DNA of 45,153 nucleotides from an uncultured Prevotellaceae bacterium. Lineage in GTDB: Bacteria; Bacteroidota; Bacteroidia; Bacteroidales; Bacteroidaceae. Under the pieces are notes generated by a model. The model did not search any database and had not been told where the DNA came from. It saw only the letters and a program-made list of their open reading frames with translations. Numbering within the stretch: position 1 is the first letter of the stretch; each line of letters starts with the position of its first letter. The stretch lies in the NCBI GenBank assembly GCA_902780025.1, contig CACZDV010000024.1, positions 1-45,153 of the forward strand, given 5' to 3'. Positions 24,062-33,169 of the stretch are shown here, piece after piece. The translations under genes were made by a program, and so were the position numbers.

Positions 24062-27000
24062 ATGAGAAAAACTTACATGATGCTCGTTGCAATGGTACTC
24101 TCCGTACTTGGTGTGACGACGGTAACGGCTCAGAAGATTTACAAGGCTGAGCTCGACAAGTCCATGTTCAAGGCTTGGGACGGCTATGGCGCTAACGCCA
24201 ATGTCGTGGAAGAGCCTGAAGCAATTGATGATGGTGCTGCCACTTTCAACTGCGAGAACAATCTGTACAAGCAGCTTGAAGGTGGTAACGTAGTCTTCGG
24301 TAATACCAATGTGTATTATCTGTGGTATGCCGACATTACTGGTACCAAGACCTTTAATGCTGAAGGTACTCCTGGTTTACAACTCCGCGTCTTGATGAAC
24401 CGTCCAGAGCCTGTTGAAGGTGGCGATGCCCACGGTGGTCAGTCGGTTGAGCGTATGCTCACCATTGGCGAGAACGGAGTCGGCTCTTTAGATGTTTCGG
24501 ATATGGAGTATGTTCACCTGAACTGTATTAAGGTCAACTGGGGCGGCAGTGGTATTGTCCGCAACTTCTATATCGAAGGTACTGTGAAGCCTGTTACGGG
24601 TATCCTTTCTATGATTAACAATGGCGACGCTGAGGGTGACGACCTCTCAAGTTTCCCCGTCTCTTATGATGGCCCGAATAATGGCGATAGTGCTAACGAT
24701 AAGCCCGAAATTGTTGCAGGTGGAGTTCGTGGTAGCAAGTGCTTCAAGGTGACTTCATATCCCGATCCTACCGAAACTTGGCACACTCAGTTCTATATCA
24801 AGGCTGACGAGGTGATGCCTAAGGGTTCAAAGTGGAGACTCATTATGTCTATCAAGGCTGACCACGACACCAAGATTACAACTTCTGCCCAGGCTCAGCC
24901 CCGTGCATGGAAGGGCGGCTTTATCAGCGAATTCAAGGTCGGTACTGAGTGGAAACAGTACGAATGGAGTGGCGAGATTGGTGTTGACGATTTCCAGAGC
25001 ATCGCTTTCGACCTGAACAACGGCGACGAGCGCAATTCCGACGACACTGGTTGGGCGCCCGGTAACGGCGGCTGCGGCTTCTATTTTGATAACATTGAGT
25101 TCGGTTATGATCTAGGTGGAACAAACCCGCTGAATAGTATGGCCTGCACGTATGGAGCTGATGTTGTCTGCATCAACTTTAGTGACATGACCAATATGAA
25201 GGAGTTGGTCAAAAATACTTCTGATGGAAAAACATTAATATTCCCGAATGAATGTGCAACTCTTACTATTAATGGTGAAGAGGCGGAATTGGTGTCTGTT
25301 GAGGGACGTCCTGACGGTAATCTCTATTTCTTCATGTTAACAGAGGAAGCATACGAAAATGCCGAGGTGGTTGTTGCTTTCAAAAATCCTGTCGATGCTG
25401 ACCATCACTTAGTCTATAATATAGGTAAGTGGGAAGGCATGGATGTTCCTGATTTCAGCGGAATAACAGGTGAATTCTCTGCAGAACTATCCAATGGCGA
25501 TATTTGGTCTTATTTCTATGATGCTCCTAAGCTGCAGAGTGCAGATCCTGAGCCGAATTCATTCAATTTGCCTGGTGATATGAAAGAGTTTAAGGTTACT
25601 TTCAACCAGAATGTTGAAGTCAAGAGTGTTGTTGCCAAGCTTGACGGTGAACTCTTAACTCCTTCTGGCGATGCTGAACATTCACCTGTGGTGATACTGA
25701 CTCGTAGCGGTAGCAATGAACTCTCAGGCGAGAAAACACTGGTAATTTCACAGGTTAAAGGTGAAAAGAGTGGCATGGAGGGGGAAGATGAATATATTAA
25801 GATTAAATATAGCTTCGGTCCTTACGCTGATGATCCGAATGATCCGGAAGAGACCGTCTATACCTCTGACTTCACTACTGGTGACGGTGAGAATGCTAAT
25901 GGTGCTGGTTGGAAGGTCAATGCTGACGGTGGTGGCCTGCAGGATGCAAACTCAAGTGGCGGCTGCCGTCTGATGCATAATCAAGGCGCCTTTGTTGACG
26001 ATCTGCTTTACGTTGCACAGCGCAATACTGCAACTGGCGGTGTTGCTCTCTATGGTATCGAAGAGGGTTATAAACTGGCACTTGAGGCTAAGTCATATAA
26101 CTTGAGCCTGAATGCTTGCCGCCATGACAGAGCTGATGTTGCATTGAAAGTTCAGGTTCTTCCTGAGGATGCTGTTAATGAGGATGGTACCCTTCTTGAC
26201 GAGGATGCAATTCTTGTAGAGGTCTCTAAGGAAATTACACCTGAGAAGACATCTAAGAAATTTATTCACTTTGACATTGATTTTACACCTGAGACAGCTG
26301 GTAATTATGTGATTCGTTGTGTGCCCACTAAGTCTAATGGCAATTTCGGTGGATATGATGATTGCGTATGTTTCGCTGAAGTCGTGGTGAAGCATGAGCC
26401 CAGTGCACTTGGTTATAAGGAAAATAAACTGCTTACCGAGGCTCTTGAGGCTGCCAAGACTGCTTACGATAAGATTGCTACTGCTTCTGCTGAGAATAAT
26501 AATCGCTATGATGGTACGACTCTCACCGCTCTGAAGAACCTCATTGACGAGGTTGAGAAGGACAAGGTGGGTTACAGCGCTCCTTCTCTCTATGCGGCTA
26601 AGACAACTGAACTTGATGCTGCTGTTAAGGCTGCTGAAGACCACAAGGCTGCTTGCGATTCTTATGACGAGGCCATCAAGCAGGGTATTGAACTGGTTGA
26701 CAAGTTCAAGGAGTCGAAATTCGCTGTTACTTCATATTATACTGACCTGACGGCTGTTGTTAACAAGTATCATGGCCAGATGGAGAAGGTAAATGTCTCT
26801 GAGGATCCTGAGGAACCCATTTACGAAACTAATTACAGCTACGACGTCCTGAAGGAAGACGATGCTTTGGCTGCTGCTAACACAGAACTGAGCACTGTAA
26901 ACAACATGGCGTCTAAGATGCTCACCGAAGGAAAGTCTTCTAAGGGTTGGCAGCAGATTACCACTGGTTATGCTGCACTGCACGAGCGTCTCCGTCGTGG

Positions 27001-27916
27001 TGTTGAGCTCCTGAAGAGCCTTGGTGTTGACGAGAGTGAAGAAGTGATTGCTGCTGCTAATGCTGAACTTGGCGATAACGACGAGATTGCTGAGGCTATC
27101 ATCAAACGTGCTAACCAGATTATTCTGGCCGACCTCGCCAGCGGTGAGAGCAAGCTCTTCGAAATGAGTGTTGATGATGAGACTGGCATTGAAAGTTCTG
27201 CTTCTTACGATCTGAGTGTATTCTTTAAGAACCCGAACGTCTATGGACCTGCTTATTCTACTGAGACTCCCGGTTGGACTAGTGTCCAGGGTAATTGCTT
27301 CGCATGGAGCAGCTGGGATGGTGCTTCAAACCACAGCGCAAGCACTCCTTATCCTGAGGACTGCGACATTCACGCTGGTTGGCACCCCAACCCCTATGCA
27401 ATGGTTGAGCAGACTGTAGAGAACCTGCCCGCAGGTATCTATACCGTCAAGATTAAGTGTAATGACAACGGTAACTCATGGGAATCTTCCGATGCTGAGA
27501 CTCCTGGTAGTAACACCTGTGCATTTGTCAGGACTTCTGAATCTCCTGAGATTGAGCCGGGTGCAGATATTGACCGTGAGACCGACTTCTATGCTTACAT
27601 AACTGGTAACAACGATATTGAGGAAGTACCTGTTGTCGATGGTAAGCTGAGCGTTGGCTTCTACTATGGCAATACTTCTCAAGCATTCTTCGAGGATGTT
27701 GAGGTTTGGATGACTGCTCCTATTGCAGGTCACGATTACGGTAAGGATTACCAGGAAGTTCTGGCCAGTGTTGAGACTGCTAAGACTGCCAAGGTTCGCG
27801 GCCTCGAGCTGTACGACCTGAACGGACGCCGTATCACCACCGCACGTAAGGGTCTCGTCATCGTCAAGAAGTACATGAGCGACGGTACTGTCAAGACCGA
27901 AAAGGTAATTAAATAA
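24062..27916 (+). CDS. second giant T9SS-secreted binding protein
   Basis: This 1284-aa protein has a signal peptide (ending TVTAQ) and a type IX tail (LYDLNGRRITTARKG). No catalytic motif is visible. Residues about 184-350 are a module of the kind seen twice in the 1360-aa protein (INNGDAEGDD opening, TEWKQYEW, FYFDN). Beta-rich domains fill 350-780. A long charged helical stretch (about 785-1040) could be a coiled-coil stalk. A final beta module (1050-1220) has VEQTVENLPAGIYTVKIK, similar to a domain at 807-985 of its neighbour. It has its own promoter and terminator. A surface polysaccharide-binding or spacer protein is the best guess; a new enzyme family cannot be excluded. Confidence 0.7.
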   Translation: MRKTYMMLVAMVLSVLGVTTVTAQKIYKAELDKSMFKAWDGYGANANVVEEPEAIDDGAATFNCENNLYKQLEGGNVVFGNTNVYYLWYADITGTKTFNAEGTPGLQLRVLMNRPEPVEGGDAHGGQSVERMLTIGENGVGSLDVSDMEYVHLNCIKVNWGGSGIVRNFYIEGTVKPVTGILSMINNGDAEGDDLSSFPVSYDGPNNGDSANDKPEIVAGGVRGSKCFKVTSYPDPTETWHTQFYIKADEVMPKGSKWRLIMSIKADHDTKITTSAQAQPRAWKGGFISEFKVGTEWKQYEWSGEIGVDDFQSIAFDLNNGDERNSDDTGWAPGNGGCGFYFDNIEFGYDLGGTNPLNSMACTYGADVVCINFSDMTNMKELVKNTSDGKTLIFPNECATLTINGEEAELVSVEGRPDGNLYFFMLTEEAYENAEVVVAFKNPVDADHHLVYNIGKWEGMDVPDFSGITGEFSAELSNGDIWSYFYDAPKLQSADPEPNSFNLPGDMKEFKVTFNQNVEVKSVVAKLDGELLTPSGDAEHSPVVILTRSGSNELSGEKTLVISQVKGEKSGMEGEDEYIKIKYSFGPYADDPNDPEETVYTSDFTTGDGENANGAGWKVNADGGGLQDANSSGGCRLMHNQGAFVDDLLYVAQRNTATGGVALYGIEEGYKLALEAKSYNLSLNACRHDRADVALKVQVLPEDAVNEDGTLLDEDAILVEVSKEITPEKTSKKFIHFDIDFTPETAGNYVIRCVPTKSNGNFGGYDDCVCFAEVVVKHEPSALGYKENKLLTEALEAAKTAYDKIATASAENNNRYDGTTLTALKNLIDEVEKDKVGYSAPSLYAAKTTELDAAVKAAEDHKAACDSYDEAIKQGIELVDKFKESKFAVTSYYTDLTAVVNKYHGQMEKVNVSEDPEEPIYETNYSYDVLKEDDALAAANTELSTVNNMASKMLTEGKSSKGWQQITTGYAALHERLRRGVELLKSLGVDESEEVIAAANAELGDNDEIAEAIIKRANQIILADLASGESKLFEMSVDDETGIESSASYDLSVFFKNPNVYGPAYSTETPGWTSVQGNCFAWSSWDGASNHSASTPYPEDCDIHAGWHPNPYAMVEQTVENLPAGIYTVKIKCNDNGNSWESSDAETPGSNTCAFVRTSESPEIEPGADIDRETDFYAYITGNNDIEEVPVVDGKLSVGFYYGNTSQAFFEDVEVWMTAPIAGHDYGKDYQEVLASVETAKTAKVRGLELYDLNGRRITTARKGLVIVKKYMSDGTVKTEKVIK

Positions 27917-27950
27917 AAGAATTGAGACATTAGCGTATAATTCTGAAACG

Positions 27951-27979
27951 AACGGCGGGCCATTGGCTCGCCGTTTTTT
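27951..27979 (+). terminator. intrinsic terminator of the 1284-aa protein gene
   Basis: AACGGCGGGCC pairs with GGCTCGCCGTT around a 3-base loop (27951-27975, one G-U), then further T residues (27976-27979). A typical Rho-independent terminator two bases upstream of the next -7 box. Confidence 0.8.
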
Positions 27980-27981
27980 CG

Positions 27982-27989
27982 TATCTTTG
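27982..27989 (+). promoter_or_regulatory. promoter -7 box of the GH98 operon
   Basis: TATCTTTG directly after the terminator; predicted leader of about 22 bases to the ATG at 28018. It would drive the seven-gene operon to 42346. Confidence 0.6.
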
Positions 27990-28017
27990 CACCGTAAAAA
28001 CCTATAACTTAAAAAAA

Positions 28018-31000
28018 ATGAAGAAATTATTTACCTTTTTAGTAGTGGCCCTGATGGCCATGGTGCAAACCGTTACGGCGCAACAGCGCCGACCTATTGA
28101 CAGTCAACATCCCCTTTGGTTGTTACATATCGACGTGTGGAACTCGGCCGACCCGCAGAAAATAATCGACCTCATCCCCGACGACATTAAGCCGTATGTC
28201 TGTATGAATCTTTCGCTGTCGTGCCAGTTTGATACGAAGACCGGCATGTATCGTATGCCCCGTAACGCCGTCCGCACTTACAAGTCGTGGGCTTCGGTCT
28301 GCCAGCAGAATGGTATGTGGTTCTGCTGTCAACCGGCATCCGGCGGACACACCCACATCCAGGACAACGACCTGGAGACCTTTGAATACTTCTTCAAGAC
28401 CTATCCCAACTTCTTAGGCTGGAACTATGCCGAGCAGTTCTGGGCTTTCGGCGATGCCGGCGACAAAAGCTCGATGACGGCTTCCAGCCGTTGGGCGCTC
28501 TTTGCCAACCTGGTCGAGATGTCGCATAAGTATGGCGGCTTCCTCACCGTCAGCTGGTGTGGTGGTGACTACCACATGAGCACCAACCCGATGGGTGAGC
28601 TGAAGGCTGATAAGAACTTCCTGGCCGCCTGTAAGAAATATCCCGAGGCCATGCTCTTCCTCTATAAGTACACCCATGCCAGCAGCTTCTACAACAACGA
28701 GAGCATTTGCTGGGGACCGTTCGTCTCCGGACTGACCAAGAACTACGGTGTGCGCTATGATAACTGTGGCTGGAACGACACTACCAGCAAACTGGTGGGT
28801 GAGAATAAGTGCAAGTATCCGGGCAGTGCCGGCATCGGTACGGTGATGGAGCAGACGTGCGTCAACGGCGGTGCCGTATGGGACGGTCCCGAACTCATCT
28901 GGACTGAGGACTTCCAGAACCTCAGCGACAGTCAGGTTGACGGCTATACGCGCCGCAACTGGGGCACCTTTGCCAACTTCAAGGGCATTTGGCTCGATAT
29001 GTGGCGCAAGATTATCGACGGCACCATGTACATCCCGTCGCGCGAGGAAGTCATAGCCAAGACAAAGATTGTCGTTGTCAACGACGTGGCCAGCGGCTAC
29101 GAGAGCTACACGTCGTGGGACGACCTCTACAACGGCCTTTACCTGCAGACCGACCCCTTCAACCAGAAGAAGGAAGCCCGCCACAACTATGGTCAGTGGT
29201 ATAACAACCTGTGCTACTTCAAGTCAACGGGCCGTTATGGTGCCATTCCTATTGTGATTGGCCTCTACGACGATGCTGCCAAGACCATTCCCGTGCAGGT
29301 GAAGCGTGCCAACTACAAGACCCGCTGGGGTACACAGGCCAAGAAGCAGGCCGACTTCAATGAGCAATATCCTGAAGTGTCGAAGGGCGACCTCTATGTC
29401 AACCGCTACCGCAACCAGCTGGTTACCTATACCCCGTACTCCTATCTGAATGTGAAGAAGTCGGCATCGGCCGAAATTCCCCTCCAGTATAACACCTGTG
29501 ACTCGCTGAAGCTCAATTACGGCAAACTGTCGAGCGGTATCATCCGCGAGTATGCCGACCACATCGACTTCTACCTGAACAACTACCGCAGTGACAGCAC
29601 TACAGCCCAGACGGATATTATCGTCGTCACCGGTGTCACGGCCGAGCCAGCCTGCGTCACCACTAAGCATGTGACAAAGGCTACGGGACAGTCTGCTACG
29701 GTGACACCCAAATACGATGCTGAGAGCAAAACCTATACCATCACTGTCAAGCACATGGGACCGGTCGACGTGAGAGTCAATTGCACGGGTGCAGCCACCG
29801 GACGGCTGACCGACGTACTGCCCTCCGACACGCTGGGCCTGCCCAAGCAGCCAGAGCCATTCAAGGGCAAGATTATTATCGAGGCCGAGAATATGGACCG
29901 CAAGAGCGTTGACTGCAAGTTGACCCATTCTGGCTGGTGGGCACAAGACTATTCTGACTTTGCCGGCATGGGCTTTATTGAGACGCAGGCCAGTTCAAGC
30001 AGTGCCCTACGCCATCAGCTGCAGTTGGCCGAGGGCGGCGACTACAATATTATTGTCCGCTATTGCAACAGCAGTAAGGCTGGCAAGATAAAGGCCACCG
30101 TCAATGGCAGTACACAGGAGATGGCTATCGAGAAAGTTGATAAGAATGACTGGCGCGAGGCATCGGTCAAGGCCACGCTGAAGGCTGGTACAAACACGCT
30201 GGTAATCCAGAACTCTGGTGCCATCAAGATGACTATCGACCAGGTAATCTACGAGCCGGTGGATGCTCCTAAGGAAAAGCTGGACGTGACCGTTCGTGAA
30301 ACCGAATTTGGCAAAGTGACGCCCAGCACCAATACCGCCGTCGCCGGCGAGACGGTGAAACTGACCATCGCTCCCAATGAGGGCTACGCCATCAAGCAAC
30401 TGCTCGTGATAAACTCTGTCTATTTCACGCAGGGAAAGACCATCCCTGTTGAGGCCGGACAGAATGAGGTGACTTTCATCATGCCCGACGAGTGTGTCAC
30501 CATCCAGCCCGTATTCTACGACACCAAGGCTGTTTACAATCTCGACTATACCAACGTTGACGGTGGCGCCCTGCCAGAAGGCTGGCGTACCACCGACGGC
30601 AGCGACGTGCGCAACTATCCCACCAGCAACGGCAGCGGTCCGCGTACCATGGCGGGCTTCACCGGCTATCAGGGCAAGGCACTCTATTGGCGCACAACCA
30701 GTGCCGAGTACGGCCGGCAGACGGCTTATCCGCTGACGCTGGAGCCGGGCAGCTACGAACTGACCTTCGCCATGGCCGCCTGGAAGGGTACGCCCACTTA
30801 TCAGGCCAAGATTCTCAGTAGTGGCGGCAGTGCCGTCAAAACCTCTGACACCTATACGGCTACGCCCAACGTCAATGGCAATGGTGCCGCCGACATCTCG
30901 ACGGCCAAGCGTATCACGATGCCGTTCGACATTACGAAGGCTGGAAAGTACATCATCCAGTTCAAGGAGGTGGGCAGTGGCATGCAGGAGTTCCTGCTGG

Positions 31001-31170
31001 CTGAGTGCCGCGTAAGATGTATCACGCTGACAGGCATCCGCGAGGTCGGCAACGCGATGGCTGTTGAAGGCCTCTTCGACCTGAACGGTCGCCGCGTGAG
31101 CAACGAGGCCAAGGGTATGCTTATCCTCCGTACGGCAGATGGCAAGACACGTAAAATCATTAGAAAGTAA
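28018..31170 (+). CDS. GH98 endo-glycosidase with CBM and T9SS tail
   Basis: The 1050-aa product has a signal peptide ending TVTAQ. A GH98 catalytic barrel (about 25-335) opens with HPLWLLHIDVWNSADPQKII and contains the family's NYAEQFWAFG and WTEDFQN segments. The GH98 C-terminal domain follows (338-600). A CBM6/35-like module (617-747, starting IIIEAENMD), a beta repeat (755-835), a jelly roll (839-1000) and a type IX tail (FDLNGRRVSNEAKG) complete it. GH98 members cut inside blood-group glycans or decorated xylans; here the GH43, GH8 and GH97 neighbours favour xylan. It is probably on the cell surface and makes the first cut. First gene of a seven-gene operon. Confidence 0.87.
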   Translation: MKKLFTFLVVALMAMVQTVTAQQRRPIDSQHPLWLLHIDVWNSADPQKIIDLIPDDIKPYVCMNLSLSCQFDTKTGMYRMPRNAVRTYKSWASVCQQNGMWFCCQPASGGHTHIQDNDLETFEYFFKTYPNFLGWNYAEQFWAFGDAGDKSSMTASSRWALFANLVEMSHKYGGFLTVSWCGGDYHMSTNPMGELKADKNFLAACKKYPEAMLFLYKYTHASSFYNNESICWGPFVSGLTKNYGVRYDNCGWNDTTSKLVGENKCKYPGSAGIGTVMEQTCVNGGAVWDGPELIWTEDFQNLSDSQVDGYTRRNWGTFANFKGIWLDMWRKIIDGTMYIPSREEVIAKTKIVVVNDVASGYESYTSWDDLYNGLYLQTDPFNQKKEARHNYGQWYNNLCYFKSTGRYGAIPIVIGLYDDAAKTIPVQVKRANYKTRWGTQAKKQADFNEQYPEVSKGDLYVNRYRNQLVTYTPYSYLNVKKSASAEIPLQYNTCDSLKLNYGKLSSGIIREYADHIDFYLNNYRSDSTTAQTDIIVVTGVTAEPACVTTKHVTKATGQSATVTPKYDAESKTYTITVKHMGPVDVRVNCTGAATGRLTDVLPSDTLGLPKQPEPFKGKIIIEAENMDRKSVDCKLTHSGWWAQDYSDFAGMGFIETQASSSSALRHQLQLAEGGDYNIIVRYCNSSKAGKIKATVNGSTQEMAIEKVDKNDWREASVKATLKAGTNTLVIQNSGAIKMTIDQVIYEPVDAPKEKLDVTVRETEFGKVTPSTNTAVAGETVKLTIAPNEGYAIKQLLVINSVYFTQGKTIPVEAGQNEVTFIMPDECVTIQPVFYDTKAVYNLDYTNVDGGALPEGWRTTDGSDVRNYPTSNGSGPRTMAGFTGYQGKALYWRTTSAEYGRQTAYPLTLEPGSYELTFAMAAWKGTPTYQAKILSSGGSAVKTSDTYTATPNVNGNGAADISTAKRITMPFDITKAGKYIIQFKEVGSGMQEFLLAECRVRCITLTGIREVGNAMAVEGLFDLNGRRVSNEAKGMLILRTADGKTRKIIRK

Positions 31171-31180
31171 CATAAAAACT

Positions 31181-33163
31181 ATGAAGCATTACAGTAAAGC
31201 CATCTTGATGGCATTGGCAATGGTCGTGGCCAGTGGCGCCATGGCCGAGGAGAAAACACTGACGAGTCCCGACGGACGTATGGTGGTCACCGTCAGCGAT
31301 GAGGGTGGAAAGCCGACCTACACGGTGAGTCGTGGCGACGTGACGTTCTTGGAGAAGTCGCCGTTGGGCGTGAAGCTCAACTTCATCGACCTGACGGAAG
31401 GTCTAACGATGAAGGCCTGCGACGTGCGTGACGTGAAGGACGAGTACGACCTGAAGACCACGAAGCAGAGCCATATCACCTATGAAGCCACCGAGGGTGT
31501 CTGCCAGTTCGACAAAGGCGGCTACCGCATGGACATTATTTTCCGCGTAAGCAATCGCGACGTTGCCTACCGTTATAAGTTCTATCCGCGACGCGGTCGT
31601 GGCGGCGAGACTCGTGTGGCCGTTGTCGAGAGCGAGGCCAGCGGTTTTGTGCTGCCCGAAGGTACGACAACGTTCCTCTGCCCGCAGTCGAAACCGATGG
31701 GTGGTTTTGCGCGTACCTCTCCTTCTTACGAGACAAGCTATACGCTCGACGAAGCAGTTGGCAAGAACGGCTGGGGCGAGGGTTATTCCTTCCCGTGCTT
31801 GTTTAAAGTGCCTATTGCTGCGACAAAGTCGCAGCCTACGGGACAAGGCTGGGTACTCATCAGCGAGACGGGGACGGACGGCGGTTACGTGGCTTGCCGA
31901 CTGCTGAACGACGGTGGTGCCAAGTACAAGATCGGGTTCCCGCAGCAGGGCGAGATGAACGGCGTTGGTTCTACGACACCCGCTGTGGAACTGCCCAGCG
32001 AGACGCCCTGGCGCACCATCACCTGTGGTGAGACCTTACAAAACATCGTCGAGACCACCGTTGCCAACGACCTGGTACAGCCTAAGTACAAGGCATCGAA
32101 GGACTATACCTACGGCAAGGGCTCGTGGTCGTGGATTATCGGCATGGACTCCAGCTGTAACTTCGACGAGCAGAAGCGCTACATCGACTTCTCGGCCGCT
32201 ATGGGTTGGCGCTCGGTGCTGATTGATGCCCTGTGGGACAAGCAGATAGGCTATGAGAAGATGGAAGAACTCGCCCGCTACGCCAAGTCGAAGGGTGTGG
32301 GTATTTTCCTGTGGTACAACTCCAATGGTAAGTGGAACGATGCCCCGCAGTCGCCGTTGAACAAGATGGACCGCTCGGGTGCCCGCCGTGCTGAGATGGC
32401 CTGGATGCAGAAAAACGGCATCCTCGGCATCAAGGTCGACTTCTTCGGTGGCGACAAGCAGCAGATGATGCAGCTCTACGAGGACATCCTGACCGACGCC
32501 AACGACTACGGCATCCAGTGTATCTTCCACGGTTGTACCCTGCCACGCGGTTGGGAGCGCATGTATCCCAACTATGTGGCCAGTGAGGCCGTGCTCGCTT
32601 CTGAGAACCTGCACTTTGGTCAGGGTGCCTGCGATGCCGAGGCCTTCAACGGCTGTATCCATCCTTTCATCCGCAACACCGTCGGTTCGATGGACTTTGG
32701 CGGTTCTACGCTGAACAAGTTCTACAATGCCGACAACCAGCATGGCACCGTCCGCCGCACCAGCGATGTCTATGCGCTGGCAACCGCCGTGCTGTTCCAG
32801 TCGAGTGTGCAGCACTTCGCCATGGCTCCCAACAACCTGACCGACGCTCCCGTCTGGGCTGTCGACTTCATGAAGGCCGTCCCGACGACATGGGACGAGG
32901 TGAAGTTTATCGACGGCTATCCCGGCAAGTATGTCATCCTGGCCCGCCGCTTAGGTGACAAGTGGTTTGTCGTGGGTATCAATGCTGACAAGCAACCGCT
33001 GAAGAAGACCGTCACCCTGCCGATGTTCGAGAAGAACAGCCAGCTGACCGTCTATAGCGACGATGCACAGCTGCAGGGCAGCGTGAAGCAAGTGAAACAG
33101 AACAAGAAACAACAACTGACGATGGTCATCCCGACGAATGGTGGCATCGTTATCAACAACTAA
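31181..33163 (+). CDS. GH97 alpha-galactosidase-like enzyme
   Basis: The start is the ATG at 31181, which opens a signal peptide (MKHYSKAILMALAMVV); an in-frame ATG at 31139 lies within the GH98 gene. The 660-aa protein has the GH97 N-terminal beta domain (25-280), a TIM barrel (285-560) and a C-terminal beta domain. Asp420 (IKVDFFGGD) occupies the nucleophile position of retaining GH97 alpha-galactosidases, with Glu469 as likely acid/base. This distinguishes it from inverting SusB-type alpha-glucosidases, which use Glu. It probably removes alpha-galactosyl decorations from oligosaccharides in the periplasm. No type IX tail. It is ten bases after GH98 and seven before GH43. Confidence 0.88.
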   Translation: MKHYSKAILMALAMVVASGAMAEEKTLTSPDGRMVVTVSDEGGKPTYTVSRGDVTFLEKSPLGVKLNFIDLTEGLTMKACDVRDVKDEYDLKTTKQSHITYEATEGVCQFDKGGYRMDIIFRVSNRDVAYRYKFYPRRGRGGETRVAVVESEASGFVLPEGTTTFLCPQSKPMGGFARTSPSYETSYTLDEAVGKNGWGEGYSFPCLFKVPIAATKSQPTGQGWVLISETGTDGGYVACRLLNDGGAKYKIGFPQQGEMNGVGSTTPAVELPSETPWRTITCGETLQNIVETTVANDLVQPKYKASKDYTYGKGSWSWIIGMDSSCNFDEQKRYIDFSAAMGWRSVLIDALWDKQIGYEKMEELARYAKSKGVGIFLWYNSNGKWNDAPQSPLNKMDRSGARRAEMAWMQKNGILGIKVDFFGGDKQQMMQLYEDILTDANDYGIQCIFHGCTLPRGWERMYPNYVASEAVLASENLHFGQGACDAEAFNGCIHPFIRNTVGSMDFGGSTLNKFYNADNQHGTVRRTSDVYALATAVLFQSSVQHFAMAPNNLTDAPVWAVDFMKAVPTTWDEVKFIDGYPGKYVILARRLGDKWFVVGINADKQPLKKTVTLPMFEKNSQLTVYSDDAQLQGSVKQVKQNKKQQLTMVIPTNGGIVINN

Positions 33164-33169
33164 ACAGCA

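Noticed and set aside
30007-31173. Minus-strand open frame of 388 codons
   Set aside because: Antisense shadow of the GH98 C-terminal modules, with no recognisable features.
31181-33163. SusB-type alpha-glucosidase of a starch locus
   Set aside because: The barrel has the Asp nucleophile of retaining GH97 enzymes, and no other starch gene is near.
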